Positions 52,704-64,000 of a DNA stretch of 64,000 nucleotides are shown here, piece by piece (within the stretch, counting starts at the first letter, position 1; each line of letters begins with the position of its first letter). Both the position numbers and the translations under genes were made by a program. The stretch comes from Planctomycetota bacterium (GTDB lineage: Bacteria > Planctomycetota > Planctomycetia > Planctomycetales > Planctomycetaceae), in assembly GCA_016872645.1 (NCBI GenBank), contig VGZH01000006.1, forward strand, positions 28,052-92,051. Direction: 5' to 3'. The notes below the pieces were generated by a model. That model worked only from the letters and a program-made list of their open reading frames with translations. It had not been told where the DNA came from and did no database searches.

Positions 52704-52860
52704 CTCTCGTCGAAGTGATGAAGGCACTTCCTGCGGCCCCGTCTCGTTTGAAAGATTTCAAGACAAACGCAACAGCAAGACTAGCCGCGTGAGGATGCTG
52801 AGTTGAGTTGCTCAAGGTCGTGTCAAACTCGTTGTGAATGGTGAATCGCAGGATGTCAGC

Positions 52861-55800
52861 ATGTCACAGTTTCACCCGATTATCGAGCAATGGTTTGCGT
52901 CGCGGTTCACCGCGCCGACCGAACCGCAACGACTTGGCTGGCCGCCGATCGCCGCTGGTGAGCACGTACTGATCGCCGCTCCGACCGGCAGCGGAAAGAC
53001 GTTGACCGCGTTCCTCGCGGTCATCGACCGGCTGCTGCGCCGTTCGTTGAAAGAGAAACTCAACGACGGAATTCGCGTCGTCTACGTCTCGCCGTTGCGA
53101 GCGCTCTCCAACGACATGCACCGCAATCTCGAGGAACCGCTGCGAGAGATCACCGAACTCGTCCAGCAATCCGGCTTGCGAACGATTCACGGCGAGCAGC
53201 CCGCACCCATCCGCGTTGGCCTGCGCACCGGAGACACGTCGAGTTCGCAACGAGCAACGCTCGTCCGAAAGCCGCCGCACATTCTGGTCACGACACCTGA
53301 GTCGCTGTACCTGCTGCTAACGTCGGTCAAAGGCCGCGCCGCGCTCCGCAAAACCGAGACGATCATTGTCGATGAAATTCACGCGCTCGTCCGGGACAAG
53401 CGCGGCTCGCATCTGTCGCTCAGTCTCGAACGCCTGCAAGCGTTGTGCAAAAAGCCTCTGCAACGCATCGGTCTGTCAGCGACGCAGCGACCGATCGAAC
53501 GCATGGCTGAGTTTTTAGCGGGTTCGGCCGAACCCCAAGAGCCGAGAGCCGATGGCCGTGATCCGGTTTCTGTCGCCGGTCCGCTCATGTCACAGCGGGC
53601 TTTGCCATTTGATGATGAAGGAAACGGATCACGGCCATCAGCCATTGGCCTACAGCCATCGACCGGACAAGTCACAATCGTTGATGTCGGTCATTCGCGC
53701 TACCTCGACCTCGGCATCGAAGTGCCGGACCTCGAACTCGGAGCCGTCTGCACCTGCGAGCATTGGGGGCAGATCAATGCTCGGCTTGTGGAGCTGGTCA
53801 ATTCGCACCGCAGCACCTTGATTTTCGTCAACACGCGGCGGATGGCGGAACGAGCTGCTCATCAACTGACGGAACTTCTCGGCGAGGACAAGGTCAGCAG
53901 TCATCACGGTTCGCTGTCGATGGAGCTGCGGTTGCGAACGGAACGCCGGCTGAAGGAGGGCGAGTTGAAGTGCGTGGTCGCAACGGCGTCGCTGGAACTG
54001 GGCATCGACATTGGCTACGTCGATCTCGTGATTCAGCTTGGCTCGCCGGGGGCCATTGCGACTTTCCTGCAACGGATCGGCCGAGCGGGTCACGCGATTC
54101 ATGCAACTCCGAAAGGTCGGCTGTTCGCGCTGACTCGCGACGAGCTGCTCGAATCGATGGCGTTGATGCGAGCGATCCGAGCCAGAAGGCTCGACGTGAT
54201 TCCGATTCCGGCCGCGCCGTTGGATGTCCTGGCTCAGCAAATTGTCGCCGAGGTCGCGGCGAACGACGAATGCTCGTCCGACGAACTGTTCAAAACGTTT
54301 CGCCAAGCGTATCCGTATCGCGAAATGACTCGCGAGCAATTCGATGCTGTCGTGCAGATCATGGCCGAGGGGATCACTGACACGAGCGGCCGTGGCAAAG
54401 TCTACCTGCATCACGACCGAGTCAATCGGCGCATCAAAGCCCGGCCCGCGGCGCGGATCGCGGCGACAAGCAACGCCGGAGCGATCCCGGATATCGGTTC
54501 GTACCGAGTCGTCGCCGATCCCGACGGTGTGGTTGTTGGCACGATTGACGAAGACTTCGCGGTCGAGAGTTCTCGCGGCGACATTTTCTTGCTTGGCTCA
54601 ACGTCGTGGCGGTTTCAAGGCATTCGCGGCCTGGATGTCGTCGTCACCGACGCGGGCGGAGCCCCGCCGACCGTCCCATTCTGGAATGGCGAAGCGCCGG
54701 GTCGGACGTGGGAGCTGTCGGAAGAAGTCTCGCGGCTGCGGAAAGACATCGAACAGCGATTGCACGACGTTTCACACAAATACACGGAATCGCAAGCCGT
54801 CGCGGAAGGCGGTGCCGAGTGCAAAGTGCAAAGTGCAGAGTGTCAAGAAGACGTCGTTGCCACCCTGTCACCCTCCCACTCTCTTTCCCCGTCACTCGCC
54901 GACTGGCTGCAATCCGAAACCGACTGCTCTGAATGGGCGGCCGAACAGATTGCGAATTACGTCGCCACGCAGCAAGCTGCGATCGGCGTGATCCCCAACC
55001 AGAAGAAGATCGTCTTCGAGCGATTCTTTGACGAGTCGGGCGGAATGCAGTTGGTCGTGCATGCTCCGTTCGGAGCGCGAGTCTGCAAGGCGTGGGGCCT
55101 GGCGATGCGAAAGCGGTTCTGCCGCTCGTTCGATTTTGAATTGCAGGCGACGGCCGATGATGACGGATTCATTTTGTCGCTTGGCCCGCAGCATTCGTTT
55201 CCGCTGGAGAGCATGTTTCCGCTGCTGACACGCGAGAATTCACGCAACTTGCTGGAGCAAGCGATTCTGCAGACTCCGCTGTTTCAAACGCGGTGGCGCT
55301 GGAACATGAATCGAGCGTTGCTCGTGTTGAAGATGCGGAACGGCGTAAAGGTGCCGCCGGCTCTGCAACGGTTTCGTTCGGACGATTTGCTGACGGCCGT
55401 GTTTCCGAAGTTGACCGGTTGCCAGGAGAACATCGTCGGCGATCACGAGTTGCCCGATCATCCGCTGATCCAGCAGACGATGCACGACTGTTTGACCGAA
55501 GCGTTGGACCTCGACGGTCTGCATCGAGTGCTCGAAGCAATCGAAGCGGGCCAGATCGAGCTGATTGCTCGCGACACGCGCGAACCTTCGCCGTTCTGCT
55601 ACGAATTGCTCAACGCGAACCCGTATGCGTTTCTCGACGGTGGCGAAATTCAGGAACGCCGCGCGCGAGCGGTCGCCAACCGTCGCACGCTCAGTCCTGA
55701 AGACGTCCGCGATCTGGCCAAGCTTGACCCGGCCGCGATCGAACGGGTTGTCCGCGAGGCTCAACCACTGATCCGCAACGCCGACGAACTGCACGACGCA

Positions 55801-57714
55801 CTGCTGAGTCTGTTTTTCGTCCCGACTACCCCGAAGAATCCGCGAGGGTGTGCGCTCCCCAATGCCATGACACATATGCTGCTTGAAGGGTCTGGCCTCG
55901 CTGACGCTTCGGGTTACTTTGTTGAGCTCGCCGCGGATCGCCGAGCGACGACGATTGAATTGCCGAACGGACAACTGGCCTGGGTCGCAGCCGAACGACT
56001 GCCGGCAATCCGTGTGCTGTTTCCCGACATGGCGATCGAGCCGGTAATTGAAGCACCGCCGGGAGTGCGCACGGCATGGGAAACAACCGACGCGCGCGTC
56101 AGCATCCTGCGCGGCTGGCTGGAAATGTGCGGCCCGATCACCGCAGAAGAACTTGCCGAACAAACGACGTTTTCGGTCTCGTCGGTCAGCGCGGCGCTGG
56201 AGGCACTCGAAGGAGAAGGGGTCTTGTTGCGCGGTGCGTTTCGTCCTTTGGAGTGCGATGTGTCAGCGCCGCTTTCGGGGGATCCAAGAGAAGAACAAAT
56301 CCGAAGCGATGCTGACACATCGCACTCCAAAGTCGAATGGTGCCATCGCCGCCTGCTGGCTCGCATTCATCGGCTGACGATCGAAGGTTTGCGCCGCTCG
56401 ATCGATCCAGTCGATATTTCGACGTTCTGGCGATACCTCGCGCGGCGGCAGGGGATCACCGGTGTCGACAAGCGAGCGGGTTCAAATGGCGTGTTCGAAG
56501 TCGTTGCGATGCTGCAAGGTCTCGACCTTCCCGCGATCGCGTGGGAACGGGACATCCTCACGGCGCGCGTTGAGAATTATCGACAGGAATGGCTCGATGA
56601 ATTGTGCCTGGGTGGTGAGGTTGCCTGGGGTCGACTGTATCCACCGCGGGTCGACCCGGAAAAAAGCAAACCGTTGTCCGGAGTCACTCGTGTCGTGCCG
56701 GTGTCGCTGTTCCTCCGCAGCGACTTGCCGTGGCTGGACGGGGAGCGAGTTCCGAGTTCCGAGTTCCGACTTCTGAGTGAACTGCAATTGAGTTCGTCGG
56801 CCGAAGATCTGGCGATGCTGTTGCAGACTCGCGGGGCGATGTTCCTGACGGACTTATTGCGTGAGAGTCGCTTGCTGCCGGCGCATGTTGAAGACGGTTT
56901 GGGTGAACTTGTCTCACGTGGCGTGGTGACTGCCGACGGATTTTCGGGACTGCGACAGCTCATTAGCGATTCGTGCCGATCGTCCTCATCCGGCGGTTCC
57001 AGCCGTCGTCGCCCCGGCCTGCTACGACAACGCGGTGCGACTGGAACAACCGGCCGCTGGTCCGTGTGGCGTGAGCATCGTCCGGGCGAATCGAACTCGG
57101 ACCTCGGAAGTCGGCCACCGGAACTGTCCCGATCCGACGTCGTCGAGCAATGGGCGTGGCAACTTCTTCGACGCTGGGGTGTGATGTTCAAAGATCTGTT
57201 AACGCGTGAGTCAGGTGCGCCGTCGTGGTGGGAGTTGCTGCAAGTTTACCGCCGGCTGGAAGCTCGCGGCGAGATTCGCGGTGGCCGGTTCATCACTGGC
57301 GTGGCGGGAGAACAGTTCTCGATGAGCGAATCGATTCGCCAGTTGCGGTTGCTGCGCGACGGCGGGCCGCAGCACGAATTGATTCTGATCTCGGCCGCCG
57401 ATCCGCTAAATTTAATCGGCATTCTGGACGATCAGCCGCGAGTTCCCTGCGTCGCGTCACATCGCCTCGTGTATCTCGACGGCCGTTGCGTCGGGACGCT
57501 GATCGCTGACGAGAAATGGTTCGCGCCGTCGCTGAAATTCGAATTGCAAGCTGCTGTCGCCGAACTTTTGGAGCGTGGCCGGCCGGGAATTCACACCCCT
57601 GTCCGCAACGAGTCCACGACAAAGGATCATCGAGCGACGCCATCTCGGCAGCGAGCAACCGCTCACACCCGGACGCGATCGCAGCAAGCAACAACTGACC
57701 GGAGCGACGGATAA
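52861..57714 (+). CDS. lhr: Lhr-family large ATP-dependent helicase with in-frame repeat insertions
   Basis: 1617-residue superfamily 2 helicase. Motif I APTGSGKT at 40-47, motif II DEIH at 171-174, motif III LSATQRP, motif VI QRIGRAGH at 404-411, followed by the Lhr winged-helix and core domains and a long Lhr-type C-terminal region. The bacterial Lhr length is about 1500, so it is complete. Four blocks read as foreign: residues about 229-262, 650-682, 1129-1157 and 1296-1303, each corresponding to a DNA repeat (53547-53643, 54815-54905, 56246-56332, 56747-56767). They lie between motifs, so the helicase is probably active. ATG 52861 is used; GTG 52834 is an alternative. Role in DNA or RNA repair is inferred. 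Confidence 0.92.
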   Translation: MSQFHPIIEQWFASRFTAPTEPQRLGWPPIAAGEHVLIAAPTGSGKTLTAFLAVIDRLLRRSLKEKLNDGIRVVYVSPLRALSNDMHRNLEEPLREITELVQQSGLRTIHGEQPAPIRVGLRTGDTSSSQRATLVRKPPHILVTTPESLYLLLTSVKGRAALRKTETIIVDEIHALVRDKRGSHLSLSLERLQALCKKPLQRIGLSATQRPIERMAEFLAGSAEPQEPRADGRDPVSVAGPLMSQRALPFDDEGNGSRPSAIGLQPSTGQVTIVDVGHSRYLDLGIEVPDLELGAVCTCEHWGQINARLVELVNSHRSTLIFVNTRRMAERAAHQLTELLGEDKVSSHHGSLSMELRLRTERRLKEGELKCVVATASLELGIDIGYVDLVIQLGSPGAIATFLQRIGRAGHAIHATPKGRLFALTRDELLESMALMRAIRARRLDVIPIPAAPLDVLAQQIVAEVAANDECSSDELFKTFRQAYPYREMTREQFDAVVQIMAEGITDTSGRGKVYLHHDRVNRRIKARPAARIAATSNAGAIPDIGSYRVVADPDGVVVGTIDEDFAVESSRGDIFLLGSTSWRFQGIRGLDVVVTDAGGAPPTVPFWNGEAPGRTWELSEEVSRLRKDIEQRLHDVSHKYTESQAVAEGGAECKVQSAECQEDVVATLSPSHSLSPSLADWLQSETDCSEWAAEQIANYVATQQAAIGVIPNQKKIVFERFFDESGGMQLVVHAPFGARVCKAWGLAMRKRFCRSFDFELQATADDDGFILSLGPQHSFPLESMFPLLTRENSRNLLEQAILQTPLFQTRWRWNMNRALLVLKMRNGVKVPPALQRFRSDDLLTAVFPKLTGCQENIVGDHELPDHPLIQQTMHDCLTEALDLDGLHRVLEAIEAGQIELIARDTREPSPFCYELLNANPYAFLDGGEIQERRARAVANRRTLSPEDVRDLAKLDPAAIERVVREAQPLIRNADELHDALLSLFFVPTTPKNPRGCALPNAMTHMLLEGSGLADASGYFVELAADRRATTIELPNGQLAWVAAERLPAIRVLFPDMAIEPVIEAPPGVRTAWETTDARVSILRGWLEMCGPITAEELAEQTTFSVSSVSAALEALEGEGVLLRGAFRPLECDVSAPLSGDPREEQIRSDADTSHSKVEWCHRRLLARIHRLTIEGLRRSIDPVDISTFWRYLARRQGITGVDKRAGSNGVFEVVAMLQGLDLPAIAWERDILTARVENYRQEWLDELCLGGEVAWGRLYPPRVDPEKSKPLSGVTRVVPVSLFLRSDLPWLDGERVPSSEFRLLSELQLSSSAEDLAMLLQTRGAMFLTDLLRESRLLPAHVEDGLGELVSRGVVTADGFSGLRQLISDSCRSSSSGGSSRRRPGLLRQRGATGTTGRWSVWREHRPGESNSDLGSRPPELSRSDVVEQWAWQLLRRWGVMFKDLLTRESGAPSWWELLQVYRRLEARGEIRGGRFITGVAGEQFSMSESIRQLRLLRDGGPQHELILISAADPLNLIGILDDQPRVPCVASHRLVYLDGRCVGTLIADEKWFAPSLKFELQAAVAELLERGRPGIHTPVRNESTTKDHRATPSRQRATAHTRTRSQQATTDRSDG
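53547..53643. repeat. In-frame palindromic insertion 1 in lhr
   Basis: AGCCGATGGCCGTGATCCG (53547-53565) and CGGATCACGGCCATCAGCC (53625-53643) are inverted copies matching at 17 of 19 positions, with a 59-bp loop. It is translated as RADGRDPVSVAGP and on to GNGSRPSAIGLQPS, placed between EFLAGSAEP and QVTIVDVGHSR, which are close together in other Lhr proteins. Confidence 0.72.
54815..54905. repeat. In-frame GTGCAAA-type repeat plus CCCTC-rich segment in lhr (insertion 2)
   Basis: GAGTGCAAAGTGCAAAGTGC at about 54817 repeats the 8-base unit GTGCAAAG. It is followed by a C-rich stretch (CCCTGTCACCCTCCCACTCTC). Both parts are translated (AECKVQSAECQ, ATLSPSHSLSPSLAD). The first part has intergenic relatives at 57750-57838. 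Confidence 0.6.
56246..56332. repeat. In-frame 87-bp palindrome with perfect 22-bp arms in lhr (insertion 3)
   Basis: The left arm 56246-56267 (begins CTTTGGAGTGCGATG) and right arm 56311-56332 (ends CGCACTCCAAAG) are exact inverted copies, with a 43-bp loop. Total 87 bp, exactly 29 codons, no stop. Translated as PLECDVSAPLSGDPREEQI and on to DTSHSK between GAFRP and VEWCHRRLLARIHR. Confidence 0.88.
56747..56767 (+). repeat. Three GAGTTCC tandem units in lhr (insertion 4)
   Basis: GAGTTCC at 56747-56753, 56754-56760 and 56761-56767, then the degenerate GACTTCTGAG. Because the unit is 7 bp the encoded peptide (RVPSSEFRLLSE) is not itself repeated. Three units keep the frame. Confidence 0.6.
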
Positions 57715-57749
57715 ATCTTGGTGCGTGCTTGGCCCGCAATTCAACGGTC

Positions 57750-57838
57750 AGTGCAAAGTGAAGAGTGCAAATTGCAAAGTGCAAAAGGTCGGCCGACGGT
57801 CGCCGCCTGGCACTCTTCACTCTGCATTTTGCACTGCT
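57750..57838. repeat. Intergenic inverted GTGCAAA-type repeat after lhr
   Basis: GTGCAAAGTGAAGAGTGCAA (from 57751) with GCAAAGTGCAAAA is mirrored by GGCACTCTTCACTCTGCATT and TTTGCACT to 57838. The two arms form a large imperfect palindrome around GGTCGGCCGACGGTCGCC. It is the same word family as the in-frame block at 54815. The rest of the 295-bp gap (57715-58009) shows no gene; a longer frame of the downstream gene runs through it. Confidence 0.72.
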
Positions 57839-58009
57839 GAGACTATTGGTGACTGGCCAGGGCCTTCGCGCCGCCATCGTCGGATTTGCACGCCCCAATT
57901 CCATTCGGCTGGTTGGCGAGTCGGTCTTGGGCTGCGTACCATGCGGACTCCAATATTTCGTTCCCTCAGGGTTCGAATAAGTTTTGACCCTCCCGTGGAG
58001 AAGCTGGCA

Positions 58010-61729
<3,720 letters not shown>

Positions 61730-61761
61730 AATCAGGGCAGGCAAAAGATCGGTGGTAAAAA

Positions 61762-62730
61762 ATGAGCGAGCATCGAGCCGTTGTTTTGCGTCATCGGTTA
61801 CCCCCGATTTGTTGCCTGCCCCTCTCCCGCCGAAATTTTTCGCGATCAATCGCCGCGTTGGCTCTGACCGGTCTCGGCCGCGCGATCCCAGCCAGCGAAA
61901 AGCGATTGCCGATTGTGGACACTCACGTCCATTGCTTCGCAGGGACGAGTGACGCGCGGTTTCCGTATCACAAGGATGGGCCGTATCAGCCGGAGAAGGC
62001 TTCGACGCCGGAGGACTTGCTGGACTGCATGAAGCAAGCGGGCGTGGATTTCACGGTCATTGTGCATCCGGAGCCATATCAGGACGATCATCGGTACCTC
62101 GAACACTGCCTCGATGTCGGTAAGGGGAAGCTCAAAGGGACATGCCTGTTCTTCGCCGGACGGCTGAATAGCATTCGCGAGATGACGGCGCTGGTGAAGC
62201 GTCAACCGGGCAAGATTGTCGCGCTGCGAATTCATGCCTACGCGCCAAACCGCCTGCCGCCGTTCGGCAAGCCGGAGTTGCGTGAACTCTGGAAATCGGC
62301 GGCAGATCTCGGGCTCGCAATCCAATTGCACTTTGAGCCGCGTTATGCGACAGGCTTTGAACCGCTGATCCAGGAGTTCTCGAAAACCAAAGTCATCATG
62401 GACCACCTCGGCCGTCCGTTGCAGGGGACTCCCGAAGAGCACGACCGAGTTGTGAAGTGGTCGCGGTTCGAGAACACCGTGATGAAGCTCTCGTCGATCC
62501 CGACCAAACGGACGTATCCGCATCGGGAGATCGAGCCGATTATCCACACGCTGGTTAGAGCGTTCGGCCCCGAACGCTTGATTTATGGCGGCGGCTGGGG
62601 CGAAGGATCAACGGGCGAGTCCTATCGGGCGAGCGTCGAGGGAGTCCGTTCGTTTCTTCCCGGTTTGTCGGTGGCGGATCGAGCCAGGGTGCTCGGCGGC
62701 AACGCGGCCAGGCTGTTCGGTTTTTCCTGA
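61762..62730 (+). CDS. Amidohydrolase-2 family protein with Tat-type signal
   Basis: 322 residues. The N-terminus LSRRNFSRSIAALALTGLG (about 21-39) is a twin-arginine signal, so the protein is probably exported folded by the Tat system. The TIM-barrel core has DTHVHCF (His55, His57), LAIQLHFEP and VIMDHLGRP, the histidines expected for the metal site. The usual closing GSDWP Asp motif is replaced by YGGGWGEGS, so the catalytic Asp may be missing or shifted. It follows the dehydrogenase gene by 32 bases, suggesting a shared transcript and linked substrate. Confidence 0.83.
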   Translation: MSEHRAVVLRHRLPPICCLPLSRRNFSRSIAALALTGLGRAIPASEKRLPIVDTHVHCFAGTSDARFPYHKDGPYQPEKASTPEDLLDCMKQAGVDFTVIVHPEPYQDDHRYLEHCLDVGKGKLKGTCLFFAGRLNSIREMTALVKRQPGKIVALRIHAYAPNRLPPFGKPELRELWKSAADLGLAIQLHFEPRYATGFEPLIQEFSKTKVIMDHLGRPLQGTPEEHDRVVKWSRFENTVMKLSSIPTKRTYPHREIEPIIHTLVRAFGPERLIYGGGWGEGSTGESYRASVEGVRSFLPGLSVADRARVLGGNAARLFGFS

Positions 62731-62777
62731 ATGCGAACGCGCTACCGTTTCGCGAAGGTGCCGTTTATTCTGAGTCC

Positions 62778-63638
62778 ATGAGCGACTCTCCTCTGAAGTT
62801 GATCGTGTTGGCTCGCAGCGACGTCGAGCGTGTGCAACGCGCTGGCCAGGAACTCGTCGAGTTCCTTCGTACTCAGTCGGGCGTGCAAGTCGTCGCCCAC
62901 GTCGAATCCGAAACCCAGGCTCTCGACGCGATCGAGTCCGACTTGATTCTAGTGCTCGGCGGAGACGGCGCGATCCTGCGAGCTTGTCATCAGCTCGGTC
63001 GGCAGCAGCGGCCGATTTTGGGAGTGAATCTCGGCCGTCTCGGTTTTCTGGCGGATCTGTCCCCTGATGAGTTTCGCGAAATGATTCCGCGACTTGTGCG
63101 GCGCGAGTTCCGAATCGTCGAGAACTTGATGTTTGAATGCCTGTTGCGACGCGCCGATGGCTCGACCGAAACATTCCTGGGACTGAACGAGTCAATCGTC
63201 AGCTCGGCGAATTCGCTGCAGATGATCGAAGTCCGACTGACAATCAACGGCGAATTAGTGACGACCTACAGTTGCGACGGCCTGATCATCAGCTCGCCCG
63301 TCGGTTCGACCGCTCACAGCCTGAGCGCCGGCGGCCCGATGCTACGCCAGAATCTGCCCGTGTTTGTCATTACGCCGATCTGCCCGCACACACTTTCGAA
63401 CCGACCTCTGGTGGATGGGGCCGAAGGTGTTTACTCGCTGAGCCTCACGGAAACATCGAAAGATGCGTTCCTTGTCGTCGATGGCCAGTACCGTCGCCCA
63501 CTGAATGTAGGCGACACGGTCGAGGTTCGTCGTGCCCCAGTCACCTTCAAGCTCGCGAAGTTACCCGGGCACAGCTACTACACGGTGCTGCAACGCAAAC
63601 TCGGCTGGAGCGGCCAGCCGCATTATCCCAGCCGTTAA
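62778..63638 (+). CDS. nadK: NAD kinase
   Basis: 286 residues. Phosphorylates NAD to NADP in the cytoplasm. LVLGGDGAILRA carries the GGDG motif (61-64) with the general-base Asp; NLGRLGFLADLS and the NE..V region (GLNESIVSS) follow. SSPVGSTAHSLSAGGP is the conserved nucleotide-binding segment, with His in place of the more common Tyr. DGAEGVYSLSL and VVDGQ complete the family pattern. The start MSDSPLKLIVLARS fits the usual length. It is followed by tRNA-His. Confidence 0.95.
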   Translation: MSDSPLKLIVLARSDVERVQRAGQELVEFLRTQSGVQVVAHVESETQALDAIESDLILVLGGDGAILRACHQLGRQQRPILGVNLGRLGFLADLSPDEFREMIPRLVRREFRIVENLMFECLLRRADGSTETFLGLNESIVSSANSLQMIEVRLTINGELVTTYSCDGLIISSPVGSTAHSLSAGGPMLRQNLPVFVITPICPHTLSNRPLVDGAEGVYSLSLTETSKDAFLVVDGQYRRPLNVGDTVEVRRAPVTFKLAKLPGHSYYTVLQRKLGWSGQPHYPSR

Positions 63639-63759
63639 AGTTGCAAGCCAGACCGCTCAATGGCACCAGTTCCGTGTGAGAGATGCTTGCGAGCACTCGC
63701 CCCGCCTTGTAATTTTCGCCCATCACATGCGGTCGCGCGAGCGGCCGTTGCGATTCAAC

Positions 63760-63834
63760 GGTGGCCATAGCTCAGTTGGTTAGAGCACCAGATTGTGGAT
63801 CTGGGGGTCGGCGGTTCAAGTCCGCTTGGTCACC
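63760..63834 (+). tRNA. tRNA-His (GUG)
   Basis: Cloverleaf with acceptor GTGGCCA/TGGTCAC and an extra 5' G at position -1 facing C73, the hallmark of tRNA-His. Anticodon GTG in the loop TTGTGGA, D arm TAGCTCAGTTGGTTAGAGC, T loop TTCAAGT. The CCA end is not encoded. Confidence 0.95.
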
Positions 63835-63855
63835 CTTTGAGCGGGTCTGAAATGC

Positions 63856-63896
63856 GCAGCTCGGTCGCTTTGATGCGGCCGGGCTGCTTCGCTTTG
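63856..63896. terminator. Hairpin after tRNA-His, possibly bidirectional
   Basis: GCAGCTCGGTCGC and GCGGCCGGGCTGC (63856-63887) form a stem with two G-T type mismatches, followed by TTCGCTTTG. It lies between the tRNA and the convergent gene at the window end. Confidence 0.5.
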
Positions 63897-63902
63897 AGCG
63901 AG

Positions 63903-64000
63903 TTACTCTTTGACCGTCAGCAGCTTGTCCTCGGGAAAGGTTTCCAGCTGGAGGCCCTTCCATTGGATTTCTTGTGGGACTTGATTCGAGTGCAACTGCA
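63903..64000 (-). CDS. 3' end of an unidentified gene, cut by the window edge
   Basis: The minus strand is open from the edge to a TAA at 63905-63903 and encodes a tail ending IQWKGLQLETFPEDKLLTVKE. 31 complete codons are visible and no family is recognised. Convergent orientation with tRNA-His and the hairpin between them support a real gene end. Confidence 0.5.
   Translation of the reverse strand, partial: QLHSNQVPQEIQWKGLQLETFPEDKLLTVKE

Noticed and set aside
54815..54850. Possible CRISPR or tandem-repeat array
   Set aside because: The 8-base units are contiguous, few and translated in frame; there are no spacers and no cas genes in the window.

Overview
The window is a gene-dense stretch (about 55-60% GC by eye) from a member of the Planctomycetota. 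The evidence is two large secreted proteins with the planctomycete/verrucomicrobial membrane-bound dehydrogenase plus C-terminal haem architecture (3300-6233, 58010-61729), a TatC with a very long first periplasmic loop, many signal-peptide proteins of unknown function, and housekeeping genes scattered in short operons on both strands. I see no rRNA, CRISPR array, prophage or intact insertion sequence. Three tRNA genes are present: initiator Met, Val(UAC) and His(GUG).

Layout. 1-3.2 kb: mutM (cut by the edge) divergent from ispH, then a decayed tadC-like pseudogene and a small periplasmic YHS/TRASH-like protein. 3.3-10.1 kb: a secreted dehydrogenase/cytochrome, a secreted protein of unknown function coupled to coaC, and a convergent HEAT-repeat gene. 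10.3-17.4 kb: a zinc-ribbon membrane protein, tatC, mtnA, the opposing operon nupC-yggU-tsaE, and an esterase. 17.5-20.8 kb: DUF2071, a cysteine-rich lipoprotein and a metal-ligand-less M24-family protein. 20.9-24.9 kb: a small unknown gene, murJ, a membrane protein and an M14 carboxypeptidase. 24.9-31.8 kb, minus strand: a GlmU-like enzyme, tRNA-fMet, hemQ, a four-gene ABC operon (two ATPases and two permeases), tRNA-Val and a 61-residue protein. 32.1-40.7 kb: an FtsX/MacB-type permease plus HlyD adaptor, an AddA-like helicase-nuclease, and an opposing aminotransferase pair. 40.9-49.6 kb: guaA, unknown genes, a HerA/FtsK-like ATPase divergent from a lone CoA-transferase subunit, and a beta-propeller protein. 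49.8-64 kb: a five-haem cytochrome with TPRs, a giant Lhr helicase, the second dehydrogenase/cytochrome, a Tat-type amidohydrolase, nadK, tRNA-His and the tail of an unknown gene.

The most unusual signal is not a gene but a population of small palindromic or tandem repeats, at least ten copies of several families in 64 kb. Some sit exactly between convergent genes, carry a GTAG at one foot and supply the TAG stop codons of both neighbours (14524-14548, 17426-17510). One family is found intergenically (47771-47836), in frame inside a cytochrome gene (4918-4965) and possibly inside an ABC permease (30431-30450). The lhr helicase alone contains four different in-frame insertions, including an 87-bp palindrome with perfect 22-bp arms (56246-56332). 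This resembles REP sequences (GTAG foot plus hairpin) and protein-coding palindromic elements such as those of Rickettsia. That an IS200-like TnpA-REP/RAYT protein encoded elsewhere moves them is inference.
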